Shown one piece after another: positions 6,152 to 12,525 of a stretch of 13,063 nt of DNA (position 1 is the first letter of the stretch; the number at the start of each line of letters is the position of its first letter). The notes under the pieces are model-generated. The model was given only the letters and a program-made list of their open reading frames with translations, had not been told where the DNA came from and searched no databases. This stretch comes from JARYMI01 sp964550915 (GTDB lineage: Bacteria > Acidobacteriota > Aminicenantia > Aminicenantales > UBA8522). Position numbers and translations under genes: made by a program. The stretch spans positions 1-13,063 of the forward strand of contig CAZKBY010000058.1 in NCBI GenBank assembly GCA_964550915.1, in the 5' to 3' direction.

Positions 6152-6950
6152 CGTTTTTCTTCAGCCGGCCGATGGCTCCAGTCGGGCACCTTTCAATCTC
6201 CGGAATTTTCTCCGGCGGTATTTTTTTATAATCCGTGATCACCGCCAGATTATCCTTCATGATTATAGCTTCCGGGCAGGCCCGGGTGCAAATGTTGCAG
6301 GCGATGCAGGCATTCTGGCAGGCTTTTCTGGAAACTTGGGGCCTGTCCTTGGAGCGGCAGAAGACAAGAATGTTCTGATCGAGGGGATGGAGTTCGAGCA
6401 GGTTTCTCGGGCAAGCCTGGACGCATTTGCCGCAGGCCGTGCACTTATCCTCAAGGATGACCGGCAGGCCGTCCTCTCCCATGGCCATGGCGTCGAACGG
6501 GCAGACCCGGACGCAATCGGCCAGCCCCAGGCAGCCGTAGGTACAGAGTTTATCCCCGCCAATGAGATGAGCCGCCAAACACGTTTGAAGGCCAAGGTAC
6601 TGGCTTCTTTTAGGCGCAGCCTCATACGTTCCCCGGCAGTGGAGCCGTGCCACTTTTTTTATAACCTCGCCTGCCTGTACGCCGAGGATTTCGGCGATCT
6701 TAGAGACCGTTTCAGCTCCGCCCACTGGGCAGCTTCCCGGCTCTGCCTTGCCCGCGGCGATGGCCTCAGCCAAGGCCTGACAGCCGGCAAAACCGCAGGC
6801 TCCGCAATTTGCCTGGGGCAGAGCGGAGCTGATTTTTTCAACCCTTGGGTCGACCTGGACGGCCAATTTTTTGTAAGCAAAAACAAGGCCGAGCGAGAAG
6901 ACAAGCCCGAGCACGGTCATGGTGATGACGGGAATGAGAAAACCGGTCAC
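6141..6950 (-). CDS. rnfB: Electron transport complex subunit RnfB (multi-[4Fe-4S] ferredoxin-type)
   Basis: RnfB is the iron-sulfur entry subunit that accepts electrons from reduced ferredoxin in the Rnf complex. A GTG start (6950) overlaps the rnfA stop as GTGA, with GGGAG upstream. Residues 4-25 form one membrane helix. NCGACGFAGC plus Cys74 (Cys49, 52, 57, 74) is the PF04060 [4Fe-4S] module. Further clusters are CTYGC-x5-C-x3-CP (136-151), CTACGKCVQACP (170-181) and CIACNICTRACP (215-226), with extra Cys198, Cys211 and Cys255. At 269 residues it is the long form known from Acetobacterium, clostridia and Methanosarcina, not the roughly 190-residue RsxB of Escherichia coli. This fits a ferredoxin-dependent, energy-conserving complex. 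Confidence 0.95.
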   Translation of the reverse strand: MTGFLIPVITMTVLGLVFSLGLVFAYKKLAVQVDPRVEKISSALPQANCGACGFAGCQALAEAIAAGKAEPGSCPVGGAETVSKIAEILGVQAGEVIKKVARLHCRGTYEAAPKRSQYLGLQTCLAAHLIGGDKLCTYGCLGLADCVRVCPFDAMAMGEDGLPVILEDKCTACGKCVQACPRNLLELHPLDQNILVFCRSKDRPQVSRKACQNACIACNICTRACPEAIIMKDNLAVITDYKKIPPEKIPEIERCPTGAIGRLKKNDEG

Positions 6951-7522
6951 TTGATCACTCCCGAAAACCCGAGAAAGCCCAGGGCCATGATGCCGGCGAC
7001 GATAAGAGCAATCCCAGCGCCCCTCAGAGGCTTCGGCACATCGGCTAGGTCGAGCTGTTCACGGATGGCCGCCATCAAGACAATGGCGAGCGTGAACCCG
7101 AGACCAGAGCCTAGGCCAAACACGACGGCTTCGACGAAATTATAATTCTTTAAGGCCGATAGCAGGGCCAAACCCATGATGGCACAGTTGACAGTGATAA
7201 GCGGCAGGTAGATGCCCATCGCTTGGTAGAGGGGCGGGCTCGTCTTGCGGACAAACATCTCGACGAGCTGGACGAGCGAGGCGATGACCAGGATAAAAGA
7301 GACGATCTGGAGGTAGTCCAGGCCATAGGGGATGAGAATCCAGTGGTTGATGACCCAGGAGACGACCGCGGTGATGGACATGACAAAGGTCACGGCCAAG
7401 CCCATCGACAGGGCCGCGTCGATTTTTTTGGAAACACCCAGAAAGGGACAGATGCCTAAGAAATAGTGGAGGACAAAGTTATTGATCAGGATGGCGCCGA
7501 AGAAAATGCTGAAGAGCTCCAC
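6947..7522 (-). CDS. rnfA: Electron transport complex subunit RnfA
   Basis: RnfA is an integral membrane subunit of the Rnf ion pump, homologous to RnfE and to NqrE. It has 191 residues and about six membrane helices. The signature NNFVL (14-18) and Cys25 in GICPFLG lie near the N-terminus, and Cys113 is in LITVNCAIMG. In the Nqr/Rnf family the paired Cys residues of the two homologous subunits hold an intramembrane [2Fe-2S] cluster. The start is a GTG at 7522, 2 bp after the rnfE stop, preceded by GGAGAGG inside the end of rnfE. It overlaps rnfB by 4 bp. The assignment to RnfA over RnfE rests on NNFVL and on position between rnfE and rnfB. Confidence 0.95.
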   Translation of the reverse strand: MELFSIFFGAILINNFVLHYFLGICPFLGVSKKIDAALSMGLAVTFVMSITAVVSWVINHWILIPYGLDYLQIVSFILVIASLVQLVEMFVRKTSPPLYQAMGIYLPLITVNCAIMGLALLSALKNYNFVEAVVFGLGSGLGFTLAIVLMAAIREQLDLADVPKPLRGAGIALIVAGIMALGFLGFSGVIK

Positions 7523-7524
7523 CC

Positions 7525-8133
7525 CTACCTCTCCTTCTTTTTCCTTTCGATCTGAATGCTGATGGCCATTAGAACTCCCAAGGCGATGAAGCCTCCGGCC
7601 GGGAGGATCATGATTGTCCAGGGCTCAAACCAGGAACCCAGGACCTGGTACCCCAGAAACGTTCCGCTCCCTAAGATCTCACGGATCGAGCTCAGGACGA
7701 GCAGGGCCATGATAAAACCTGCGCTCACGCCCAGGGCATCCAGGACTGAGCGACCGATCGTGTTCTTTGAAGCAAACGCTTCAGCCCGGCCGAGGATGTT
7801 GCAGTTGACAACGATGAGAGGGACATACGGTCCCAGAGCCTTAGAGATCTCCCAGAAATAAGCGGCCAGGACACGGTCGGCGATGGTGACAAAAGAGGCG
7901 ATGACGACGATGTAAGAGGCAATCCTGACCTGGCTGGGAATGAACTTCTTGATGAGAGAGATCAGGAAGGAGCTGAAGACGAGGACAAAAGACGTAGCCA
8001 GCCCCATGGCCAGGCCGTTGATAACGGCATTGGTGATAGCCAGGGTCGGGCACATGCCCAGCATCTGGCGGAAAATAGGATTCTCCTCCCAGAGGCCCTT
8101 GAGAAACTCCTGGGCGGCGGTTCTAGTTGGCAT
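7525..8133 (-). CDS. rnfE: Electron transport complex subunit RnfE
   Basis: RnfE is the inverted-topology partner of RnfA in the membrane part of the complex and is related to NqrD. I chose the ATG at 8133 (202 residues) because GAGGGAG sits just in front of it; a TTG at 8145 in the same frame would lie inside that ribosome site. The protein starts MPTRTAAQEF and has the RnfE hallmarks LWEENPIFRQMLGMCPTLA (Cys28) and VVNCNILGRAEAFA (Cys111), with about six membrane helices and a basic tail ending KKKER. Its 5' end overlaps rnfG by 11 bp and its stop is 2 bp from the rnfA GTG, so translation is probably coupled. Confidence 0.95.
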   Translation of the reverse strand: MPTRTAAQEFLKGLWEENPIFRQMLGMCPTLAITNAVINGLAMGLATSFVLVFSSFLISLIKKFIPSQVRIASYIVVIASFVTIADRVLAAYFWEISKALGPYVPLIVVNCNILGRAEAFASKNTIGRSVLDALGVSAGFIMALLVLSSIREILGSGTFLGYQVLGSWFEPWTIMILPAGGFIALGVLMAISIQIERKKKER

Positions 8134-8728
8134 TATCTCCCTCAAGACTGAGTTTTCCTTCTTTGTTCAATTTTAGGAGCTTCTCCCGGGCGCTGTTAAC
8201 GATCCTGAGTACCGCCTGGGATGAGATGGTTGCGCCGGTAATGGTATTAACTTCAGAGGCAGACAGGATTTCTGGAGATGGAGCAGGCGGCTTGCGTAAA
8301 CTAAGCGGCCGGCTGAAATCTTTGCCCTCCCAGTAGACGAGAAAAGAGGCTTGGTCCGTGATCCGAGCTCCCAGCCCGGGCGTCTCTTTCTGGTCAAGGA
8401 TGGCGAGACCATTGATGCGGGAGAGCGATGCATCCAGGCCTAACATGAGGACAATCTTATCCTGGAAGCCGGCACCGGAGGTGTAGACGGCGAAGCCGGC
8501 CAGCTGACCGGCCTTATCCTGGCCGGCGTAGACGGTGAAGTCTTTTTCTTCGTAAACCAAGCGGCCGCCCGAAGAGCCGGGCACGACAATAAGGATAGCG
8601 TGCTCAATTTCCATTTTTTTATTAAGGGCGATCCGCTCCTTGGTCACGAACCCGACCGTGACCAGAAATCCTCCGGACAGGAAGCCGATGGACGTGAGAA
8701 CGGCGACCATCCGGGAGGACAGACTCAT
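8123..8728 (-). CDS. rnfG: Electron transport complex subunit RnfG (covalent flavoprotein)
   Basis: RnfG carries a covalently bound FMN outside the membrane and relays electrons through the Rnf complex. The 201-residue protein has one N-terminal membrane helix (8-28), the QKETPGLGA motif (113-121) and the FMN attachment site TGATISS (164-170), where Thr167 is the expected flavinylated residue. The start ATG (8728) overlaps the rnfD stop as ATGA and has a strong AAGGAGG site. ApbE, the enzyme that would modify it, is the last gene of the same operon. Between residues 142 and 158 it has a Pro/Ser-rich linker before the flavin site. Confidence 0.95.
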   Translation of the reverse strand: MSLSSRMVAVLTSIGFLSGGFLVTVGFVTKERIALNKKMEIEHAILIVVPGSSGGRLVYEEKDFTVYAGQDKAGQLAGFAVYTSGAGFQDKIVLMLGLDASLSRINGLAILDQKETPGLGARITDQASFLVYWEGKDFSRPLSLRKPPAPSPEILSASEVNTITGATISSQAVLRIVNSAREKLLKLNKEGKLSLEGDNAN

Positions 8729-9702
8729 CCCTTCCTCCTTTCACCGAAGATCCTTGGCCGGATGTAGTGATTGAGGAGAGGAACAAAGGTGTTCATGAAG
8801 AGAATGCCGTACATCACACCCTCGGGATAACCGCTGAAGAGACGGATGAGGCCGATGATCAGCCCGGCGCCCAGAGCGTAGATCCAAGTCGCCTTAGGAG
8901 TAACGGGCGAGGTGACCATGTCCGTAGCCATGAAGAGGCTGCCCAAGAGAAAACCGCCGGCGAGGAGGTGAAAAAGAGGGTCGGCGTGGCGGGCAGGGCT
9001 GAGTAGCCAGAAAACCCCCGTGAAGGCGCTTAAAGAGAGTGTCATTCCCAGCGGGATTCGCCAGTCAATGGTCCGGCGGAGAAGAAGGTACGCTCCTCCA
9101 ATGAGCAGGGCCAGAGCCGAGGTCTCGCCGACGCACCCGCCGATGTTTCCCCAGAAGAGATCATGAAGAGGAGTCAGAGTTCCCTGTCCGATAGCGTCCT
9201 GGAATTTGAGGTTGGCCAGGGGTGTCGCAAAAGTGGCCACATCGACTTTAAGGACGGCGGGCGGGATCCAGGAAGTCATGGCCACCGGAAAGGCGGTGGC
9301 GAGGAAGGCCCGTCCAACCAGAGCAGGATTAAAAATATTATGCCCCAGCCCGCCGAAGGCCTGCTTCCCGATTCCGATGCTGACGGCAGCGCCGATGGCC
9401 GCAAGGCCGGCGGGGAAAGAAGGAGGAAGCGTCAGCGCCAGCAACATGCCGGTGATAATCGCTGATCCGTCGAGGAGCGCTGTGAACGGTTTCTTCCGGA
9501 CCAAGAAAAAAAGGGCTTCGGTGGCCAGGGACGCGGCCACGCAGGTGATGATCAGGACGAGTGCCCGGAGCCTGAAAAAATAAAGGGCTGCCAGGCAGGC
9601 AGGCAGCAGGCTGAGGACGACGCGGTACATGATTCTCGGCGTTGTGTCCTTCTCCCGGAGATGGGGGGAGGATTGGACGAAATAGGGGCCCGGCGTCGTC
9701 AT
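8725..9702 (-). CDS. rnfD: Electron transport complex subunit RnfD
   Basis: RnfD is the large membrane subunit related to NqrB, thought to bind flavins and take part in ion translocation. It has 325 residues with about eight to ten hydrophobic segments. It begins with the SSPHLREKDTTPRIMYRV segment typical of RnfD, where SSPH is nearly invariant, and has LDGSAIITGMLLALTLPP and GGLGHNIFNPALVGRAFL. The flavin site appears to be DVATFATPLA (154-163), matching the D-x-x-T-x-A-T-P-L pattern I recall from clostridial RnfD, with Thr160 as the FMN anchor. It ends with DMVTSPVTPK (261-270) and the EGVMYGILFMNTFVPLL segment. Start ATG 9702 overlaps rnfC by 4 bp (ATGA). Confidence 0.95.
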   Translation of the reverse strand: MTTPGPYFVQSSPHLREKDTTPRIMYRVVLSLLPACLAALYFFRLRALVLIITCVAASLATEALFFLVRKKPFTALLDGSAIITGMLLALTLPPSFPAGLAAIGAAVSIGIGKQAFGGLGHNIFNPALVGRAFLATAFPVAMTSWIPPAVLKVDVATFATPLANLKFQDAIGQGTLTPLHDLFWGNIGGCVGETSALALLIGGAYLLLRRTIDWRIPLGMTLSLSAFTGVFWLLSPARHADPLFHLLAGGFLLGSLFMATDMVTSPVTPKATWIYALGAGLIIGLIRLFSGYPEGVMYGILFMNTFVPLLNHYIRPRIFGERRKG

Positions 9703-11024
9703 ACGATTTTTTCCCTTTTGGCCTGAGCGATCCTGTTTTTCCCCAGGCGCATCCAGTGGACCAGGGGAATCTTAGAAGGACAGCTGTACTGGCAGCAACC
9801 GCACTCGACGCAGTCAAGGGCTCCCCATTTTTCGGTCTCAGCCCACTTTTCGTGCTGGACAAACTTAGCCAGATTCGTGGGCATGAGCCCCATCGGGCAG
9901 TGGTCAATGCAGCGGCCGCAGCGGATGCAAGGGTGTTCAGCCATGGGCAAGACAACGCTCCAGGCTAGGATGCCAGAGGTTCCCTTCACCACGGGAATGT
10001 CGAGCGACCACTGAGCCAGGCCCATCATCGGGCCGCCCATGACGACGAGGTTGCTATCTTCGGCCTGCCCGCCGCAGAAGTTCACCACGTCCTGGAAGAG
10101 AGTCCCGATCCGAACGAGGACATTTTTTGGCTCGCGAATTCCCGGACCGGACACGGTGATGACCCGCTCGACCAATGGTCTTCCGAGAGAGACGGCCTCC
10201 CAAATGGCCTTGGCTGTCCCGACGTTCTGGACGACGACGCCCACATCAAAGGGAAGCCCGCCGCGCGGGACTTCCCGGCGAAGAAGCGCATAGATAAGGT
10301 TTTTTTCCGCGCCCTGGGGGTATTTCGTCTTGAGCAGCGCGATTTCGGAGGGAAGGCCGTCTAAATGCTGGCGCAAAATATCGGCTGCCCGGGGTTTGTT
10401 GTCCTCAACGGCGACAATGAGTTTGCCGGCTCCCGTGGCCATGCGGGCAAGCTCCGCGCCGCGCAGGACATCGAGTGGTGTCTCAACCATCAACCTGTAA
10501 TCGGCCGTGAGCATCGGTTCACATTCGCAGCCGTTAATAATAAGGGTATCAATCGGCTTGTCCTTGGGCGGGGCCAGCTTGACGGAGGTCGGGAAGGCAG
10601 CGCCGCCCAGCCCGACAACGCCCGCTTCCCTCACCCGGTCACGGATTTCATCGGCCGAAAGCGAGAACGGGTCGGCAGCCGGTTTTAACTCGGCCGACAG
10701 CCGGTCCTGGCCATCGCTCGCGACAATGACGGCGGGGACGGGATACCCGCCTGGGTGGTTATAATCTTCCACAGATAAAACTTTACCGGACACGCTGGCG
10801 TGGACGTTGGCGGAAAAAAGGCTTCTGGCCTGGCCGATTTTCTGGCCGAATAAAACGTCATCTCCCTTCTTGACCAATGGCTCAGCCGGGCTGCCGAAAT
10901 GCTGAAGGAGGGGGATGACCACTTTATCGGGAGGCGGCAGGGTCACAATGGGCTTATCCATGGTTGCGGCTTTGGCATCATGAGGATGGACACCGCGGGG
11001 AAAGGTTGAAGTCTTCATTGCCAC
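9699..11024 (-). CDS. rnfC: Electron transport complex subunit RnfC (NADH/FMN-binding, 2x[4Fe-4S])
   Basis: RnfC is the cytoplasmic subunit where NAD+ is reduced; it resembles the flavoprotein subunit NuoF of complex I. The protein has about 440 residues. The early FPRGVHPHD and LPPPDKVVIPLLQHFG segments are typical. GLGGAAFPT (138-146), INGCECEP (163-170) and KYPQGAEKNLI (234-244) belong to the nucleotide/FMN-binding core. Two [4Fe-4S] sites follow: CIRCGRCIDHCP (Cys366, 369, 372, 376) and CVECGCCQYSCP (Cys405, 408, 411, 415). It has no long C-terminal repeat like E. coli RsxC and is close in size to the acetogen protein. Start may be the GTG at 11024 or the ATG at 11018; no clear ribosome site settles this. 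It is the first gene of the operon, behind a good promoter. Confidence 0.95.
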   Translation of the reverse strand: MAMKTSTFPRGVHPHDAKAATMDKPIVTLPPPDKVVIPLLQHFGSPAEPLVKKGDDVLFGQKIGQARSLFSANVHASVSGKVLSVEDYNHPGGYPVPAVIVASDGQDRLSAELKPAADPFSLSADEIRDRVREAGVVGLGGAAFPTSVKLAPPKDKPIDTLIINGCECEPMLTADYRLMVETPLDVLRGAELARMATGAGKLIVAVEDNKPRAADILRQHLDGLPSEIALLKTKYPQGAEKNLIYALLRREVPRGGLPFDVGVVVQNVGTAKAIWEAVSLGRPLVERVITVSGPGIREPKNVLVRIGTLFQDVVNFCGGQAEDSNLVVMGGPMMGLAQWSLDIPVVKGTSGILAWSVVLPMAEHPCIRCGRCIDHCPMGLMPTNLAKFVQHEKWAETEKWGALDCVECGCCQYSCPSKIPLVHWMRLGKNRIAQAKREKIV

Positions 11025-11057
11025 CAGTGGCGTTTTAAAGCATCTTAAAGTTAATCT

Positions 11058-11085
11058 ATTATTAACAATCCGGAAATTTTGTCAA
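11058..11085 (-). promoter_or_regulatory. Sigma70-type promoter of the rnf operon
   Basis: On the minus strand a perfect TTGACA (11085-11080) is followed after 16 bp by AATAAT (11063-11058). The expected start is near 11051, giving a leader of only about 27-33 nt before rnfC. The region between is AT-rich. I see no riboswitch-size leader and no obvious operator. Confidence 0.65.
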
Positions 11086-11109
11086 ATTTCGGCGGCCGCA
11101 AATGAAAGG

Positions 11110-11139
11110 TTGCCTCGGCGGGTTTCTCTGGAGTAAAAT
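11110..11139 (+). promoter_or_regulatory. Probable promoter of the GNAT-like gene
   Basis: TTGCCT (11110-11115) and TAAAAT (11134-11139) are 18 bp apart and lie about 50 bp before the ATG at 11188. It is back to back with the rnf promoter: the two -35 elements are 24 bp apart, so a regulator bound between them could affect both. Confidence 0.45.
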
Positions 11140-11187
11140 TGGCGGCGAAAAAAATTGCAGGGCCTCGAGCCGGAAGGGAAAGTGAAA

Positions 11188-12312
11188 ATGGCCGTTGAAG
11201 TCAGGGAAGTCAAAGACAGGAGAGACTTGAAAACGTTTATTTATCTTCCGGAGAAAATCCACGCCGGGCACGCCAACTGGGTTCATCCGATTTACATGGA
11301 CGAATGGAAATACTTTGACGCCAAGAAGAACAAAGCTTTCCAGTACTGCCAGACCATTCTTCTCCTCGCCTTTAGAGGGAAGGAAGCTGTGGGGCGAGTC
11401 ATGGGCATCATCAACTCGCGTTACAACGACTACAAGAATGAAAAAGTCGGCCGGTTCGGCTTCCTTGAAACTCGGGAGGACCAGGAGGTCGTTCATGCCC
11501 TTCTCAGCGGCGTGGAGGAATGGGCGCGAAGCCTGGGCATGACGAGGATCGTCGGCCCGTACGGGTTCTCCGACCAGGACCCGGAGGGGTTTCTCATCGA
11601 AGGGTTTGAGCACCGGGCCACGATTGCTACCTACTACAATTTCGAATGGATGCCGCGCCTGGTGGAAAACGAAGGCTACAGCAAGGACATTGATTATTAT
11701 GTCTACAAGCTTGAGATCCCCAAAGAGCTGCCTGATTTTTACAAGAAAATTTACGAGCGGGCGGCAAAGCGAGGGAATTTCGCGGTCGTCGAGTTCCGCA
11801 AACGCAAAGAGATAAAGCCCTGGATCAGGCCCGTTCTCAGCCTGATGAACGAGTGCTACATGGGCAGCGACATCTACGGGTTCGCGCCGCTCGACGAAAA
11901 AGAGATGGACGACCTGGCTAAAAGATACTTGCCCATCCTCGACCCGCGGTTCGTCAAGGTGGTGACCAAGCAAGGGGAACCCGTGTCCTTCATCGTCGGC
12001 ATTCCGGACATGACCGCAGGAATTCAGAAAGCGAGAGGCCGGCTTTTTCCGTTCGGCTTCCTTAAAATCCTCCGGGCAGCGAAAAAGACCAAACAACTTG
12101 ACCTCCTCCTCGGCGCGATTAAGGAGAAATACCGCGGCATGGGGCTCGATGTCATGATGGGTGTCAAGATGATCATGTCAGCCCAGGAAGCGGGGATGGA
12201 GATCATGGATACGCATCACGAGATGGAAACAAACGTCCGCGTCAGGGCGGAGATGGAAAAGATGGGAGGCAAGGTCTACAAGCGCTTCCGCGTCTACCAG
12301 AAGGCTCTCTGA
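11188..12312 (+). CDS. GNAT-superfamily-like conserved protein, substrate unknown
   Basis: The protein has 374 residues from the ATG at 11188, which has GGAAGGGAAAG just upstream. An in-frame TTG at 11155 has no such site. I recognise it as a widespread conserved family often annotated as hypothetical or N-acetyltransferase. Residues 1-150 show ANWVHPIYMDEW (29-40), a beta-rich core with GRVMGIINSRYNDY (69-82) and the GPYGFSDQDPEGFLIEGF motif (123-140). The second half ends with KYRGMGLDVMMG (314-325), resembling the acetyl-CoA pyrophosphate-binding loop (Q/R-x-x-G-x-G/A), and a closing segment where a conserved-looking ETNVRVRAEMEKMGG precedes KVYKRFRVY. I infer a double GNAT fold. It is divergent from rnf, with no evident functional link. 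No signal peptide or membrane helix is seen, so it is probably cytoplasmic. Confidence 0.75.
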   Translation: MAVEVREVKDRRDLKTFIYLPEKIHAGHANWVHPIYMDEWKYFDAKKNKAFQYCQTILLLAFRGKEAVGRVMGIINSRYNDYKNEKVGRFGFLETREDQEVVHALLSGVEEWARSLGMTRIVGPYGFSDQDPEGFLIEGFEHRATIATYYNFEWMPRLVENEGYSKDIDYYVYKLEIPKELPDFYKKIYERAAKRGNFAVVEFRKRKEIKPWIRPVLSLMNECYMGSDIYGFAPLDEKEMDDLAKRYLPILDPRFVKVVTKQGEPVSFIVGIPDMTAGIQKARGRLFPFGFLKILRAAKKTKQLDLLLGAIKEKYRGMGLDVMMGVKMIMSAQEAGMEIMDTHHEMETNVRVRAEMEKMGGKVYKRFRVYQKAL

Positions 12313-12525
12313 CCGAAATAAAGATAAGAATCTCGTTTTTGGCTCTGCCAGTCGGGCGAACCTCTTTGTGACAACTTTCCCCTCCGCTCATCCTCAGAGA
12401 TAATAAATCGCGGGGTTGGCGCTTGTCAAGTTGAGTTGAAACCAGGGGAGAGCGCTCGGAACGTTGTAGCCAAGCCAAAAAGCGTCGGAAATCAGTCAGA
12501 CCTCTCCTCTCGGTCAAGAAGAAGA
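12313..12525. other. Non-coding stretch between the GNAT-like gene and the transposase remnant
   Basis: I find no convincing gene, tRNA or clear terminator in these 213 bp. It holds a promoter-like pair on the minus strand (12400-12429). Any open frames here run antisense into the GNAT-like gene and look like chance. One end of the former insertion element should lie in or near this stretch, but no recognisable terminal sequence could be identified by eye. Confidence 0.5.
12400..12429 (-). promoter_or_regulatory. Promoter-like sequence pointing left, no gene assigned
   Basis: On the minus strand a perfect TTGACA (12429-12424) and TATTAT (12405-12400) are 18 bp apart. The transcript would begin near 12393 and run antisense into the 3' end of the GNAT-like gene. 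It may be an outward promoter left by the insertion element or a chance match. Confidence 0.35.

Noticed and set aside
6099..7145. A 348-codon open frame on the plus strand
   Set aside because: It lies antisense to rnfB and the end of rnfA, whose protein motifs are unmistakable; long antisense frames are common opposite GC-rich genes.
9338..9955. A 205-codon minus-strand frame overlapping rnfC and rnfD
   Set aside because: It is an alternative frame of two well-supported genes, and it begins inside the rnfC Fe-S region.
10762..10780. TTCCACAG next to a TATAAT-like sequence inside rnfC, resembling a DnaA box plus promoter
   Set aside because: It is an isolated imperfect match in the middle of conserved coding sequence (GKVLSVEDYNH).
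11062..12096. A 344-codon open frame on the minus strand
   Set aside because: It is antisense to the GNAT-like gene, crosses the divergent promoter region and its translation shows no recognisable motif.
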